In this document: positions 1 through 8,809 of the stretch, piece by piece | Numbering within the stretch: position 1 is the stretch's first letter | How the letters are laid out: every line of letters starts with the position of its first letter | Assembly (NCBI GenBank): GCA_037133495.1 | Contig: JBAXOA010000013.1 | Location: 1 to 63,428 of the forward strand | Length of the DNA stretch: 63,428 nucleotides | Direction: 5' to 3' | Source: JAAFHB01 sp037133495 | GTDB taxonomy: Bacteria; Bacteroidota; Bacteroidia; Bacteroidales; Prolixibacteraceae | Notes under the pieces: model-generated | The model's database searches: none | Told to the model about the DNA's origin: nothing | What the model saw: only the letters and a program-made list of their open reading frames with translations | Position numbers and translations under genes: made by a program

Positions 1-995
1 GTCATAACCGTCACAGGAAAGGTTTCTCCAAACCAATTTCTCACCGTTATTGTTGTAGTAGCCGGAACATTAAAATCCCATTTGGTTTGCACCGGAAGGG
101 CCCAGCGATGGAGCCGGGGGTCGCTGAAAGATTTTAACTTATCAACCATTGTTTTGCACGGTTTCGTTTGGTACTCGGGATTGGATGTATTCAGCAATCC
201 TCCTTTAGCCGAGTTATTCGCAGTTGTACCTAAGTAATTCACCACAGCATCATCGGCAGCGGAACTAAATGCAAGTGTTGAAGCTGCGTTAAATTCGGCT
301 ACAATATCAATTCCAACAGCACTCATATCAGCTTTCTTGTTGATTAGTCGCATGCAATACCTGAGGCGAAGCGAGTTTGCAAATTTTCTCCATTTGGCGG
401 GATCTCCGCTGTACATTACATCTGCGGCAGGAGAAATTTTATAATTTATAATACTTGCATCTCCCAAAATAATTTCAGCATTTTTAAGATCAGTAAGGAC
501 TCCTTTATAGATCTCTTTTTGATCATCATATTTGGAAAAATAGATAGCTTCCTTTGCCTTTAAACTTTCCGAATAAGGGACGTCTCCAAATAAATCGGTT
601 AGTGTTCCGTATAAAAATGCTCTGATTGTCAAAGAAATAGCCTCAAATAATTTATTATTTTCTGTGATCGATTTCTCATTGATAATCGCGACATTTCTTA
701 AAAGATCATAATATCCTGCCCAAGAACCAGCAGTCCAAAGATATTGGTTCACCTCGGGCATTCCATCATTTGTTCCCATCTGATTGTATTGCATTGCCCC
801 TGCAACCCCTGTCTTGTGATCGCCAAGTGATTTATAGGTCTTAGCCGTATTTGTAAGAACATAGGTCAAAATATAATTAGAAGAGACACTTACAGGATTA
901 TTCGGATCTACATTTAATTCATTCAAATTCAGACAGGCTGTCAGCTGAAATAGAAAAGTTAAAGCAATAATTATCTTTATCTTTATTGTTTTCAT
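1..995 (-). CDS. SusD/RagB-like outer-membrane lipoprotein, 3' end cut off by the window edge
   Basis: Translating the minus strand from the ATG at 995 gives an open frame of at least 331 codons with no stop before base 1, so the C-terminus is missing. The protein begins MKTIKIK, followed by a hydrophobic stretch and a lipobox-like LTAC with the lipidated cysteine at residue 21, then an Asn/Asp-rich start (NVDPNNP) typical of the SusD family. Later segments such as TDLFGDVPYSES and the helical, TPR-like character match SusD-like proteins. SusD proteins sit on the cell surface and cap the SusC channel, binding the glycan or other nutrient. The gene starts 14 bases after the stop of the SusC gene on the same strand, so the two form a SusCD pair, under the sigma/FecR pair upstream. 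The substrate cannot be inferred. Family is confident; exact subfamily is not. Confidence 0.9.
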   Translation of the reverse strand, partial: MKTIKIKIIIALTFLFQLTACLNLNELNVDPNNPVSVSSNYILTYVLTNTAKTYKSLGDHKTGVAGAMQYNQMGTNDGMPEVNQYLWTAGSWAGYYDLLRNVAIINEKSITENNKLFEAISLTIRAFLYGTLTDLFGDVPYSESLKAKEAIYFSKYDDQKEIYKGVLTDLKNAEIILGDASIINYKISPAADVMYSGDPAKWRKFANSLRLRYCMRLINKKADMSAVGIDIVAEFNAASTLAFSSAADDAVVNYLGTTANNSAKGGLLNTSNPEYQTKPCKTMVDKLKSFSDPRLHRWALPVQTKWDFNVPATTTITVRNWFGETFPVTVM

Positions 996-1009
996 AGTGT
1001 TTTCCTTTT

Positions 1010-4000
1010 TTAAAAATTGAAGTTTAACTTAAATCCCAAAGAACCTGTCCAAGGCATCATATTATAATATTCAGCTCCCTGTATCCATCCGTTGCCTGTA
1101 TTGCGATAGGCTCTTTCAGGATCGATATGGATGCCTGCTTTGGTCCATTCGTACATGTTAGTAGCAACAATTGAAACAGATGCATGCTGAATAAGGGTTT
1201 TATCCATCCATTTTTTGGGAAGGCGATAGGTCAGCGAAACCTCTCTTAATTTAACATAAGTGGAGCTGAAAATTGATCTGTCAACGATAGCTCTGTTTGA
1301 TGCCTGATTGGCATTAAAAGGATCTAACCATACCGTTCCGGCTGATGCACCTAAATTTTCAACGTATGATTTTACCCCTCCGGTTACGACCTCACGAACA
1401 CCAGGGTTAAAACTGGCATCTGCAAAACGTGTGGCAGGTATAGGGTTTGGCCATGCGAATCCACCTAATTCCGGAAGTCGGCCTCCTACCCAATTACCAA
1501 AAAAAGCATCAGGATTTGCCTTAATCTGATCAACGATGCTGCTGCTTTTATCATAAGGTGCTCCACTGAATGAGAGGGCATTGACGCCATTATTTTGCAT
1601 AAACATCCAGGAATTAGAGTAGAATTTTCCACCTTGATTCCATTCGATATTGGCATATAGCGAAAAGGCTTTATAGGTAAAGGTAGGTTGAACACCGAGG
1701 ACAAAATCCTGATTGGTGTTTGCAATTTTTACCATATGCTTTGGATCCTGATCCATTTGGTACTTTCCGGAAGAAGAAATGATTGGATAACCCATATAAG
1801 GAGAATTTGGATCTGAAACTTTTAAAATCGGTTTTTCCCATATATCGCCCATCAAGTCACCAACTTTTGTACGAATCACTCCGTTTCCACCTTCAATAGA
1901 GTAAAAGTCAATATTGGTAAGTCCTTCGGCTAATTCGCGCAAGTAAGTTCTGTTTCGTGTAAAACTGAAATTCAAATCCCATCTGAAACTTCCGGCAATA
2001 ACCGGAGTTGTGGTTAAACCAATTTCCCAGCCTCTGCTTTCGATGTTTCCGGTATTGATTGATTTGGACGAAGCGCCTGATTCGATTGGTAATGAAATAT
2101 TTAGTATCTGATTTTTGTTTTGAACAATGTAATAGGTTGCTTCAAATCCAAGCCTGTTCTTCAGAAATTTCAGATCAATACCAACTTCATTAGAGGTTTG
2201 CCGCTCAGGTTTCAAAGTGTTATTCGTGAGATTTCCGCCCATATACATTACTTTAGCAGTTCCCCAGTCCTGACCAATTGAAAAATACGGGTTCAAAGCA
2301 TATGGACTGGTATCATTTCCAACCTGTGCACTTCCTGCCCGCAGCTTTGAAAAAGTGATCCATTCAGGCATGGTAAACATTTCTGAAAAAAGCAAACTTA
2401 CGGAAGCGGAAGGATAGAAATAGGATCTGTTTGCTGTTGGCAAAGTACTTGACCAGTCATTGCGTCCCGTCACATCAAAAAAGATTTTGCCTTTAAAATC
2501 GATGGAGGCCATTCCATAAATGCTGTTGACCGACTTCTGAGACCATGAACTGGCATAAGTTACAGTTCCGGGCACCCCATTAGAGATTGTATAAAGCTGA
2601 GGAATAACCAATGAAGAGGCTGTGTTGCTGATTCCCCGGCTATAGACGTATCTTCGGTTCGCAGCCAAAAATGCATTGATATTCCATTGTTCACTAATTT
2701 TCTTTTTATAAGCCAGGTTTAGTTCCAGGTTGGTTTCTTTATTATAGAAATCATAAATATTATAATAGCCTGTCTGATTAGTCGTAGTGCTAAATGCTTT
2801 TTTACCTTGACGGTTCTCTGTATAAGCATCTCGTGAAAAGCGACCCATAAGACTTAATTCTTTAGAAATTTGCCAATCCATCTGAACTTTGCTGATTAAC
2901 CGGTCTCTTTTGAAAGAATTTGTATTCTCATTTGCAATAAACCAGGCATTATTCTGTTTGGACGCATTTACATTTTGCTGTATTCCATCCATTCCGGGTT
3001 TCCAGTAGTTTTTGAGATCCAGTATATTCACCTGGGCTCCCTTTTCATAAAGGCTTCTGACAACATCATTTCGGTCATCACCTGTGACATTGGTACGATT
3101 ATTTGAACCGGTTTCATTCCAGTTAATATTAGCCGTAACTGAAAGTTTATCCGATAATTTATATTGTGTATTGAGGTTAATGGTACTTCTGTTCAAATCA
3201 GTACTAGGGATCATTCCTATATTTCTCATATCACCAACCGATAACCTGAAATAGCCATTTTTATTGTTTCCGTCAACAGCAACATTATTGGTTGCAGTGT
3301 AGCCAGTCCTCATAAAATCTTTGATTCGGTTTGGATAGGAAACAAGTGGGACTTTCAATCCATTACTGTTCCACTGTACCCATTGCTCTCCAACATCCAG
3401 CTGAGCCCCCCACGACTCATTTTCAGCTTCCTCAAGTACATGTGCGCCAGCTTTCCCACTACCAAATTTGGTTTGAAAAGGATAAATATCTGTAAGAACA
3501 TCAAATATTATCGACGAATTTACTGATACACCTACCCCCTTTTTACCTTTCACGCCTGAGCGGGTTGTGATTAATATCACTCCGTTTCCTGCACGGGAAC
3601 CATATAATGCTGCTGCACTTGCCCCCTTCAAAACAGAAACACTCTCAACATCATCCGGATTTAAATCCGAAATGGCATTCCCCATATCAGCTCCCAGATA
3701 CAAATTGGTCGAGGTATTTGAGACCGGAACGCCATCAATCACAAATAGTGGCTGATTGTCGTTGCTTAATGATTTTGCACCTCTGATAATGATATTTACA
3801 GAAGCTCCGACAGTTCCATTCATTTGTGAGATTCTCACACCTGACACTTTTCCCTGAAGAGCATTTAATACGTTATTCTGAGGCGTTTCCGTAAGGATTT
3901 CTCCTTTGACTTCACCTACAGAATAACCGAGCGCTTTTTTCTCCCGCTTAATTCCCAAAGCAGTAACCACTACGTCAGCGACTTCTACCGTTTCCATCTC

Positions 4001-4615
4001 CATTACAATCTCCAGATTGCTTTTGGCTCCCGGAGTAATTTCCTGCGCTTTCATTCCAATAAACGAAAGTTGCAAAATTGCTTTATCAGAAAGACCCGTG
4101 ATCGTAAAGTTTCCATTGCCATCGGTAATGGTTCCGGAGGTGGTTCCTTTGACCACAACAGAGACTCCCGGAAGGGTAATACCACTTTGATCAGTGACCT
4201 TGCCGGTTACTTTTTTCCCTTGCTGACTTGCAGACAATAATGATTCGGATGGCATCAGTACAATGTGCTTGTCGATGATCTCGTACATAACATTCTTGTT
4301 CGAAAACAACTGAGCAAGAATAACATCAACCGTTTTTTCATCTGCCAGCACATCAACCTTTCGGGTTACATCAATCTTGTTGTTATCATACATAAAAGAA
4401 AATTCGGTCAGATTTTCAATCTGTTGGAGAACAGTCTTAACTGCAACATCTTTTAGATGAAGCGTCATTTTAGTGTTCTGGGCATAGGTAGCACCCATAC
4501 TACTTAAAAGACCTGTAAAGCAAATCAATACAATGATTAGTTTCATAGTCAGCAGGATTTTCATAAACGGGAGCCTCAAAAAATGCAGTCCCTCACATTG
4601 ATTGTTTTTTTTCAT
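1010..4615 (-). CDS. SusC/RagA-family TonB-dependent transporter with N-terminal STN signalling domain
   Basis: This 1201-residue protein is an outer-membrane TonB-dependent channel. It reads in order: a long signal region (about 1-46, ending near GATYAQ); an STN (secretin/TonB short N-terminal) domain at about 50-120; a carboxypeptidase-regulatory-like beta-sandwich from about 135 (KVTGKVTDQSG...LPGVSVVVKGT); a plug domain with the SusC signature around 285-350 (PLFVIDGVPV, AALYGSRAGNGVILITT); and the long beta-barrel ending in an aromatic-rich strand (GFKLNFNF). An STN domain is known to contact a FecR-type anti-sigma factor, and a fecR/sigma pair lies directly upstream on the same strand. 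A SusD partner follows 14 bases downstream. It therefore probably senses and imports the same ligand, which is not identifiable here. An internal Met at residue 18 or 24 could also serve as start; the ATG at 4615 is the longest option. Confidence 0.95.
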   Translation of the reverse strand: MKKNNQCEGLHFLRLPFMKILLTMKLIIVLICFTGLLSSMGATYAQNTKMTLHLKDVAVKTVLQQIENLTEFSFMYDNNKIDVTRKVDVLADEKTVDVILAQLFSNKNVMYEIIDKHIVLMPSESLLSASQQGKKVTGKVTDQSGITLPGVSVVVKGTTSGTITDGNGNFTITGLSDKAILQLSFIGMKAQEITPGAKSNLEIVMEMETVEVADVVVTALGIKREKKALGYSVGEVKGEILTETPQNNVLNALQGKVSGVRISQMNGTVGASVNIIIRGAKSLSNDNQPLFVIDGVPVSNTSTNLYLGADMGNAISDLNPDDVESVSVLKGASAAALYGSRAGNGVILITTRSGVKGKKGVGVSVNSSIIFDVLTDIYPFQTKFGSGKAGAHVLEEAENESWGAQLDVGEQWVQWNSNGLKVPLVSYPNRIKDFMRTGYTATNNVAVDGNNKNGYFRLSVGDMRNIGMIPSTDLNRSTINLNTQYKLSDKLSVTANINWNETGSNNRTNVTGDDRNDVVRSLYEKGAQVNILDLKNYWKPGMDGIQQNVNASKQNNAWFIANENTNSFKRDRLISKVQMDWQISKELSLMGRFSRDAYTENRQGKKAFSTTTNQTGYYNIYDFYNKETNLELNLAYKKKISEQWNINAFLAANRRYVYSRGISNTASSLVIPQLYTISNGVPGTVTYASSWSQKSVNSIYGMASIDFKGKIFFDVTGRNDWSSTLPTANRSYFYPSASVSLLFSEMFTMPEWITFSKLRAGSAQVGNDTSPYALNPYFSIGQDWGTAKVMYMGGNLTNNTLKPERQTSNEVGIDLKFLKNRLGFEATYYIVQNKNQILNISLPIESGASSKSINTGNIESRGWEIGLTTTPVIAGSFRWDLNFSFTRNRTYLRELAEGLTNIDFYSIEGGNGVIRTKVGDLMGDIWEKPILKVSDPNSPYMGYPIISSSGKYQMDQDPKHMVKIANTNQDFVLGVQPTFTYKAFSLYANIEWNQGGKFYSNSWMFMQNNGVNALSFSGAPYDKSSSIVDQIKANPDAFFGNWVGGRLPELGGFAWPNPIPATRFADASFNPGVREVVTGGVKSYVENLGASAGTVWLDPFNANQASNRAIVDRSIFSSTYVKLREVSLTYRLPKKWMDKTLIQHASVSIVATNMYEWTKAGIHIDPERAYRNTGNGWIQGAEYYNMMPWTGSLGFKLNFNF

Positions 4616-4635
4616 ATTTTTATAAAGTTTTTATA

Positions 4636-4682
4636 GCATCTTAGGTCAGTGCATAAACGCCAATAAATGCACTTTAAGATGC
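4636..4682 (-). promoter_or_regulatory. Structured leader hairpin just upstream of the SusC start codon
   Basis: The arms GCATCTTA/TAAGATGC enclose a second pair AGTGCAT/ATGCACT, giving a two-part stem with a roughly 12-base loop. It ends about 20 bases before the ATG at 4615, so on the minus-strand transcript it would fold in the 5' leader of the SusC mRNA. No run of U follows it, so it does not look like an intrinsic terminator. A role in translation or mRNA stability is inference. Confidence 0.45.
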
Positions 4683-4711
4683 TGATGATTAATTTTTATA
4701 CAATTAGCTTT

Positions 4712-4746
4712 ACAGGTTTGCCGCTACGGCAGACCTGTATTTTTTT
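4712..4746 (+). terminator. GC-rich hairpin followed by a T-run, oriented as a plus-strand terminator
   Basis: ACAGGTTTGCCG, a 3-base loop, then CGGCAGACCTGT form a 12-bp stem with one mismatch, followed on the plus strand by ATTTTTTT. It lies between fecR and susC, both on the minus strand, where the U-tract would precede rather than follow the stem. It could stop antisense transcription, or act as a processing or partial attenuation stem in the minus-strand transcript. The structure is clear; the role is not. Confidence 0.4.
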
Positions 4747-4797
4747 GTCCGATTCTACGTTAATTCATAGGCAAAGTTGAATTTGATTTGTCAGTGG

Positions 4798-5790
4798 TTA
4801 GTCCGCATATTTGATAGTTACATTTTTACCATCAATTTTGTAAGTTAGAGGAGTGATTACCTGAAGTAATTTCAGCAACTCCCTAAGAGACTCAGTTTTA
4901 ACTTTAAAAGTATAGTTGTGTTGTTTTTTGATTTTTTCCTCAATTTGAATCTTTACCCCATACCATCTTTCGAGGTACCTGATCCCATCTTCAAAAGGAG
5001 TACCATCGAAGATCAGCTCATTATTTTTCCATGCTGTAACGACATCTACACTTGCACTACTGATCACAACTTCTTTATTATCAGTATGAATGGTGGCCTG
5101 TTTCCCTTTTGTAAGATCCGCTAGTTTTGATCCGGCCCGAATGACTCCAACATTGCCATTCTCAACTGTGACCTCCAATTTTTTTTCTTCCTTGTAATTC
5201 TTAACATTAAAAGCCGTTCCATACACTTCGACATTGACCTCACCGGTATTCACCCTGAACATTCGGGACTTGTCTTTCTTCACTTCAAAATAGGCTTCCC
5301 CGTCGATTTCAACATCCCGAACGGTAGTATTAAAATTGCTTTTATATTTTAAGGTTGTGCCCGAATTGAGCCATACTTTTGATCCATCAGGCAATACAAC
5401 CATCGATTTTTGCCCCTCGGGAACAATAACAGCTGAATATTGATTAAGAAAATCGGGAGAAATCTTTGATGAAGTGAAGAATTGAACTGCAATTCCGACC
5501 AGAAAAAACAGCACTGCTGCAGCTGCAATCCTGCTAAATTGAGTAACAAAGTTGCTGATTTTACGACTGGCAGTTAATTTTTTACTGATTTTTGACCAGG
5601 CATCCTCCTTGTCGGTCACAAAAGGTGAGACATCAGGCGATGTCAATGCATAAGCCGACCACAATTCAGTATATATTTTTTGATTTTCTGCATTTTCATT
5701 GATCCACAGGTTAATTTCTTGTGACTCTACGGTGGAAGCCTCGCCCTTTAGTTCTTTAATTATCAATTTTTTGTAAAAATTCTCCGACAT
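4798..5790 (-). CDS. FecR-family anti-sigma factor
   Basis: This 330-residue protein fits FecR-type transmembrane anti-sigma regulators of Bacteroidota. A cytoplasmic helical N-terminus (about 1-80, including INLWINENAENQKIYTELW) is followed by one membrane helix at about 88-108 (AAAAVLFFLVGIAVQFF). The periplasmic FecR domain at about 125-225 holds VPEGQKSMVVLPDGSKVWLN and the VEVYGTAFNV motif, and a C-terminal domain of the DUF4974 type ends at IDGKNVTIKYAD. In the known Fec system FecR relays occupancy of the STN domain of the transporter to the sigma factor. Here the sigma gene is upstream (gap 147 bases) and the STN-bearing SusC is downstream (gap 182 bases), all on one strand, which supports that arrangement. 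Confidence 0.95.
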   Translation of the reverse strand: MSENFYKKLIIKELKGEASTVESQEINLWINENAENQKIYTELWSAYALTSPDVSPFVTDKEDAWSKISKKLTASRKISNFVTQFSRIAAAAVLFFLVGIAVQFFTSSKISPDFLNQYSAVIVPEGQKSMVVLPDGSKVWLNSGTTLKYKSNFNTTVRDVEIDGEAYFEVKKDKSRMFRVNTGEVNVEVYGTAFNVKNYKEEKKLEVTVENGNVGVIRAGSKLADLTKGKQATIHTDNKEVVISSASVDVVTAWKNNELIFDGTPFEDGIRYLERWYGVKIQIEEKIKKQHNYTFKVKTESLRELLKLLQVITPLTYKIDGKNVTIKYAD

Positions 5791-5937
5791 ATCTTCAGGT
5801 TCTATTCAATAATAAGACACTTTAGTATTGTAATACCCCCAAAGGATACCGGAAAAATGGTGAGAAAGTGAGTGCCGATGATACAGCGAATTAGTCAGGC
5901 TGGAAGATTTGCAAATGATCTTCTGGTAACTAATTCT

Positions 5938-6552
5938 CTAATTTGCGAAAAAACCTATCAGCAGCAGAGCAAAAATCTGCTCGTAATAGGGTGCAAGCTG
6001 CTCTCTCAATTTTTTGAGAGCAATTGTCATTTGATTTTCAACAGTTTTCTCAGAGATATCCATCTTTGAGGCGATCTCTTTATAGGAAAGGTCGTCGTTT
6101 TTATGAAGCAGATAAACCTGACGGCATCGCAGAGGAAGATTTTCGATAGAAGCATTAATCAGCGACTCTAATTGAGTAACATTCAATAGATTATAATTTG
6201 GAGTGACGTATGTTTCTCTGTTTGAAGTCACTTCAATCCTAATTGCCTGATGACTTTTTTCGTCCCGAAGGTGATTTAAATATTTGTTGCGGGAGGCTTT
6301 TATCAAATAAGATTTTACAGAAGAATCGATAAGGATAATCCCTCTCTTTTCCCAGAAATAAACAAAAATATCCTGAACAATATCTTCAGAAACTGATTGG
6401 TCGCGGATATACAGATTCACATAATTACATAAATCTTCATAATATTTATCAAAGAAAAAGCGCAAGGCCAGATGATCTCCTTCAGCCATACGCCTAAAAA
6501 TGAATAGTTCATCTGAAAGATTGAGATCGTTGTTAGTCCGGCGCAAGTTCAT
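5938..6552 (-). CDS. ECF RNA polymerase sigma factor (FecI-like, Bacteroidota sigma-70 family)
   Basis: The 204-residue protein has region 2 at about 20-90 (ALRFFFDKYYEDLCNYV, SEDIVQDIFVYFWEKR) and region 4 at about 130-185 (LPLRCRQVYLLHKNDDLSYKEIA, ending in a helix-turn-helix around SEKTVENQM). It lacks regions 1 and 3, as extracytoplasmic-function sigma factors do. It directs RNA polymerase to a small set of promoters, probably the SusCD operon that follows on the same strand, when released by FecR. The short hydrophobic tail (FALLLIGFFAN) is common in this group. It diverges from the sirtuin gene across a 94-base region containing a 15-bp direct repeat. Confidence 0.94.
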   Translation of the reverse strand: MNLRRTNNDLNLSDELFIFRRMAEGDHLALRFFFDKYYEDLCNYVNLYIRDQSVSEDIVQDIFVYFWEKRGIILIDSSVKSYLIKASRNKYLNHLRDEKSHQAIRIEVTSNRETYVTPNYNLLNVTQLESLINASIENLPLRCRQVYLLHKNDDLSYKEIASKMDISEKTVENQMTIALKKLREQLAPYYEQIFALLLIGFFAN

Positions 6553-6582
6553 TATTGAACAGTTAAATTATCCGAAATTAAC

Positions 6583-6628
6583 AAATATTTACCATTTAAA
6601 TTGGATTTGAAGTAAATATTTACCATTT
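6583..6628. repeat. Pair of 15-bp direct repeats in the sigma-factor/sirtuin divergent promoter region
   Basis: The sequence AAATATTTACCATTT occurs at 6583-6597 and again at 6614-6628. The copies are 31 bases apart start to start, close to three helical turns, which would put them on the same face of the helix. They fill most of the intergenic space between two divergent genes. They are candidates for regulator-binding sites or promoter elements; no known operator is recognised. Confidence 0.5.
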
Positions 6629-6646
6629 TCAAAAAAAAATATATGT

Positions 6647-7330
6647 ATGAAACGACTTGTTATTTTATCGGGCGCCGGGATGTCTGCAGAGAGTGGAATA
6701 CGTACTTTCCGTGATATGAATGGATTGTGGGAGGAATATGATGTTATGGAAGTTGCCAGCATTCAGGCATGGCATAAAAATCCGGAATTATTGCTCCGCT
6801 TTTACAATGATCGCCGTAAACAGATGATCAGCAGCAAACCTAACCATGGTCATTTATTACTCGCTGATCTGGAAAAAATATTTGACGTTCAGATCGTTAC
6901 GCAGAATGTTGATGATCTGCACGAAAGAGCCGGTTCTACATATGTCCTTCATTTACACGGTGAATTATCAAAAGCCAGAAGCAGTGTTGATGCCCGACTA
7001 ATCTATCCCCTCACCGATCCGGAGATGAAACTAGGCGACAAATGTGAGAAGGGGAGCCAATTGCGCCCCCACATCGTATGGTTTGGCGAAGAAGTTCCCG
7101 AGATGGCCACCGCCATTTCGATAGTAGAATCTGCCGACTATCTTTGCATTATAGGAACTTCATTAAATGTGTACCCGGCAGCCGGATTAATTAACTATGC
7201 ACCATCAGGAATTCCTGTATTTCTGATAGATCCAAATCCACCAGAATATGTGGCAAGGCGGGTTGATATAATAACGGAAAAGGCCGGAAGAGGAGTTGAA
7301 ATCCTTTGCGAAAAATTGAAGAGGTTCTAA
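6647..7330 (+). CDS. NAD-dependent protein deacylase (sirtuin, Sir2 family)
   Basis: The 227-residue protein carries the Sir2 signature: the NAD-binding start VILSGAGMSAESGIRTFRD (about 4-23), TQNVDDLHERAGS (about 85-97), the catalytic histidine in LHLHGEL (about 103-109), and GTSLNVYPAAGL near 177-188. Sirtuins remove acyl groups from lysine using NAD+. The zinc-ribbon cysteines that normally follow LHGEL are missing: only a single Cys (DKCEKGSQLRPH) is seen between LHGEL and VWFGEEVP. This zinc-free form is, to my knowledge, common in Bacteroidota. The gene diverges from the ECF sigma gene and stands alone; no substrate protein is suggested by neighbours. Confidence 0.93.
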   Translation: MKRLVILSGAGMSAESGIRTFRDMNGLWEEYDVMEVASIQAWHKNPELLLRFYNDRRKQMISSKPNHGHLLLADLEKIFDVQIVTQNVDDLHERAGSTYVLHLHGELSKARSSVDARLIYPLTDPEMKLGDKCEKGSQLRPHIVWFGEEVPEMATAISIVESADYLCIIGTSLNVYPAAGLINYAPSGIPVFLIDPNPPEYVARRVDIITEKAGRGVEILCEKLKRF

Positions 7331-7418
7331 GGTATATTAACGTAACATTGTACTGTAATTTTCTTAATCGTGATTGTCAATTACTAAATTCTGGTTCTAA
7401 GATAAAATTTTATTGAAA

Positions 7419-7982
7419 ATGGGAAAAAAGATCATTATTGCAGTAACTGGTGCCAGTGGGTCAATCTATGCCAAAAGATGTATAGAAAAGCTTGCAGCAC
7501 TTAATAATCAAATAGATAATTGCAGTGTAGTTTTTTCCGGTAATGCGAAAGAAATCTGGAAATACGAACTGGGTGCCACGCCTGATAATATAGATGGCAA
7601 TTTCACAATTTACGAAAAAAATGATTTTCATGCTCCATTTGCATCCGGATCAGCCGGATATGATGTAATGATTATTATCCCTTGCTCAATGGGCACGTTG
7701 GGCCGTATTGCCTCCGGTGTATCTGATGATTTAATCACCCGGGCAGCAGATGTTATGCTCAAGGAACGGAAGAAGCTTATTATGGTAGTCCGCGAAAATC
7801 CTTATAACCTCATCCATCTTAAAAATATGACCTTGCTTACCGAGGCAGGCGCTGTGATCGCTCCCGCAACTCCTTCTTTTTACAGTCTCCCACAAACCAT
7901 TGATGATCTTGCAGATACCGTTATCTACAGGGTTCTTGATCTTGCCGGTTTTGAGAATAGCGGATACAAATGGAAGGGATAA
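7419..7982 (+). CDS. ubiX: Flavin prenyltransferase UbiX
   Basis: UbiX attaches a dimethylallyl group to FMN to make prenylated FMN, the cofactor of UbiD-type decarboxylases. The protein begins MGKKIIIAVTGASGSIYAKR, with the family's GASGSxYA flavin/phosphate-binding motif at about 9-16. It also has IIIPCSMGTLGRIASGVSDDLITRAADV at about 85-112 in the expected position, and the usual RENPYNLIHLKNM segment. A TTG at 7413 would add two residues; the ATG at 7419 is preferred. About 187 residues is normal for the family. No ubiD is in the window, so the downstream enzyme is elsewhere. It ends 12 bases before the convergent ComF-like gene. Confidence 0.93.
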   Translation: MGKKIIIAVTGASGSIYAKRCIEKLAALNNQIDNCSVVFSGNAKEIWKYELGATPDNIDGNFTIYEKNDFHAPFASGSAGYDVMIIIPCSMGTLGRIASGVSDDLITRAADVMLKERKKLIMVVRENPYNLIHLKNMTLLTEAGAVIAPATPSFYSLPQTIDDLADTVIYRVLDLAGFENSGYKWKG

Positions 7983-7994
7983 GCAGTCTGCCCG

Positions 7995-8678
7995 TTATGC
8001 ATAAGCCAGTGTCGCGATGCTTACTTTTACTCCCGGAATTTCAAGTAAAGGCGAGCAACACGCTTCGAGTGTTGCACCTGTAGTAACTACATCATCCACT
8101 AATAATAAATGTTTGCCGGCTAACAGTGCGGGATTTTTAACACTAAAAATCCCGCTTACATTTTCCCAGCGCTCGAATCTACCCTTCCTTGTTTGAGAAT
8201 CAGTGTGTACTTCTCTGATCAGATTTCCCAAAATTTGTGGCCGGTTCATTGATGCTGACAATCCTTTGCAAATTTCAATGCTCTGATTAAAACCCCGTTT
8301 CTTCTCCTTTTTAGGATGCAGCGGAACAGCTATAATCGCATCAATTTCTTGATAAAAAGCACTTTGAATAAGATCATACCCCAATAGCATCCCCATTTTG
8401 AGGCCAACCTCCCGGCTCCCTTTGTATTTGAGCTGATGTAAAAGATGCTGCAGACGTCCACCTTTATCGAAGCTGCAGAACGAGGTTGCAAATGTAATAT
8501 TGGCTCTTCCTGTAAATTGCTGAAATACTGGATTTTCATTGTCAAGATGAAAATTTGTTCTGGGCAGATCGGCCAAACAATTCAAACATAAAACCGCTTC
8601 ACCTTTCACAAGAGGCGTATTGCAGCCGGCACATAACCGGGGATAGAAAAGCGAAATAAAATCGTCGAGGAGTGTCAT
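7995..8678 (-). CDS. ComF-family phosphoribosyltransferase-like protein
   Basis: The N-terminus has a CxxC pair (RLCAGCNTPL) and a second pair (VLCLNCLADL), forming the zinc finger seen in ComF/GntX proteins. The C-terminal half has a type I phosphoribosyltransferase fold with the PRPP-binding loop LLVDDVVTTGATLEAC and the conserved RGFNQSIEICKGL. ComF is needed for DNA uptake in competent bacteria, where it works in the cytoplasm; its enzymatic activity is unproven. The longest frame starts with a TTG at 8723; I chose the ATG at 8678 because it gives MTLLDDFISLFYPRLC, the usual family start. No other competence gene is nearby. Confidence 0.9.
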   Translation of the reverse strand: MTLLDDFISLFYPRLCAGCNTPLVKGEAVLCLNCLADLPRTNFHLDNENPVFQQFTGRANITFATSFCSFDKGGRLQHLLHQLKYKGSREVGLKMGMLLGYDLIQSAFYQEIDAIIAVPLHPKKEKKRGFNQSIEICKGLSASMNRPQILGNLIREVHTDSQTRKGRFERWENVSGIFSVKNPALLAGKHLLLVDDVVTTGATLEACCSPLLEIPGVKVSIATLAYA

Positions 8679-8762
8679 TTCATTGAATCCGTATATATCC
8701 TTACTACCTGTAAATTTAAGCAAACGTTTTCAGTAACGAATAAAATCAGACTCTAAATAATC

Positions 8763-8791
8763 TTGATTATTAAAAATATAAAGTATCTTTC
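8763..8791 (+). promoter_or_regulatory. Candidate rnr promoter (Bacteroidota type)
   Basis: A TTG at 8763-8765 and TATCTTTC at 8784-8791 are separated by 18 bases. The second element matches the TAnnTTTG -7 consensus in all but the last base. The ATG of rnr is 19 bases downstream. Confidence 0.4.
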
Positions 8792-8809
8792 GTAACAAAT
8801 TTATGCATT

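Noticed and set aside
1308..1529. Plus-strand open frame of 73 codons inside the susC gene
   Set aside because: It lies wholly within a strongly supported SusC gene on the other strand and its product has no recognisable pattern. The same reasoning excluded the other shadow frames across the window.
8720..8733. GCAAACGTTTTC near the ComF-like gene, resembling the LacI operator
   Set aside because: It is not palindromic (the right half differs) and has no link to sugar genes.
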